The notes under the pieces: generated by a model
What the model saw: the letters and a program-made list of their open reading frames with translations, nothing else
Databases searched by the model: none
What the model was told of the DNA's origin: nothing
Source: Bacilli bacterium
GTDB taxonomy: Bacteria; Bacillota; Bacilli; Paenibacillales; KCTC-25726
Assembly: GCA_036381315.1 (NCBI GenBank)
Contig: DASVDB010000082.1
Coordinates: 1 to 32,463 of the forward strand
DNA: 32,463 bases
Reading direction: 5' to 3'
Shown: piece after piece, positions 32,304 through 32,463 of the stretch
Layout: each line of letters begins with the position of its first letter
Position numbering within the stretch: the stretch's first letter is position 1
Made by a program: the position numbers and the translations under genes

Positions 32304-32463
32304 ATGCAAAATGTGGTCCCAATCGCGTGGCTGGCGGCCAAATTGGCCAGTGATGACGACAAGCCGGTTATTGTCGACTGCCGTTTCGATCTGGCCGATC
32401 CCGCGGCGGGGAAAGCGGCTTACGATGACGGGCATATTCCCGGAGCCGTCTATATGCATCTGG
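32304..32463 (+). CDS. Rhodanese-type sulfurtransferase (partial, runs off right edge)
   Basis: The first 53 codons are visible. ATG 32304 follows AGGAGGAG at a good distance. The protein opens MQNVVPIAWLAAKLASDD, then VIVDCRFDLADP and DGHIPGAVYMHL, which is the N-terminal rhodanese domain pattern of tandem-domain thiosulfate/3-mercaptopyruvate sulfurtransferases (SseA/YnjE-like). The active-site Cys is expected in the second domain, outside the window. No signal peptide is seen. Such enzymes move sulfane sulfur from thiosulfate or mercaptopyruvate to a thiol acceptor. Confidence 0.82.
   Translation, partial: MQNVVPIAWLAAKLASDDDKPVIVDCRFDLADPAAGKAAYDDGHIPGAVYMHL

Overview
The window looks like chromosomal DNA of a spore-former-type Gram-positive bacterium, most likely of the Paenibacillaceae. 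This rests on a YesM/YesN-type two-component system next to lipoprotein sugar-binding proteins, an ABC sugar importer with no ATPase of its own, B. subtilis-like MotA/MotB, an LtaS-type lipoteichoic acid synthase, AGGAGG-like ribosome sites, frequent GTG/TTG starts and repeated extended -10 promoters (TGnTATAAT). No rRNA, tRNA, CRISPR array, transposase or phage gene was seen.

Layout. (1) 1-3709, minus strand: membrane part of a hydrogenase-4/Ehr-like complex (hyfB-hyfC-hyfE), running off the left edge, with its own promoter. (2) 3781-5631, minus: motA-motB flagellar stator genes ending in a long terminator; a sigma-D-like promoter lies upstream. (3) 5722-6688, plus: monoglyceride-lipase-like alpha/beta hydrolase between a clear promoter and a terminator. 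(4) 6690-7419: non-coding, with at least three copies of a 27-bp repeat, an orphan terminator-like hairpin and the promoter of the next operon. (5) 7420-23399, plus: a 16-kb alpha-1,6-glucan (dextran/cyclodextran) utilisation island, visibly more GC-rich than its flanks. It holds a secreted GH66 cycloisomaltooligosaccharide glucanotransferase-like enzyme, a secreted GH15 glucodextranase-like enzyme, a sugar ABC importer (binding protein and two permeases), a cytoplasmic GH66 enzyme, a YesM-type kinase, a YesN/AraC-type regulator and a second, orphan binding lipoprotein. A yigZ-family gene remnant sits at its right end. (6) 23566-29287, plus: a five-gene operon of ATP-grasp ligase, MurE-like ligase, glutamine-dependent asparagine synthetase, aspartate racemase and a 70-aa protein. 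(7) 29432-31586, plus: lipoteichoic acid synthase, converging with and overlapping a minus-strand GNAT acetyltransferase. (8) 32130 to the end: promoter, candidate leader peptide and the start of a rhodanese-type sulfurtransferase.

How the genes may work together. In the island, dextran outside the cell would be turned into cyclic isomaltooligosaccharides (GH66/CBM35) or trimmed to glucose (GH15). Oligosaccharides would enter through the ABC importer and be cut inside by the second GH66. The kinase/regulator pair with its own binding protein would be the sensor. In the wall-precursor operon, the racemase would make D-Asp, the ATP-grasp enzyme would ligate it to a peptidoglycan precursor, and the asparagine synthetase would amidate it, as the scattered RacD, AslA and AsnH do in Lactococcus. 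The co-encoded MurE paralogue has lost sequence positions used to hold meso-diaminopimelate. This compact operon, in a family normally regarded as having directly cross-linked meso-DAP peptidoglycan, is the most unexpected content of the window.
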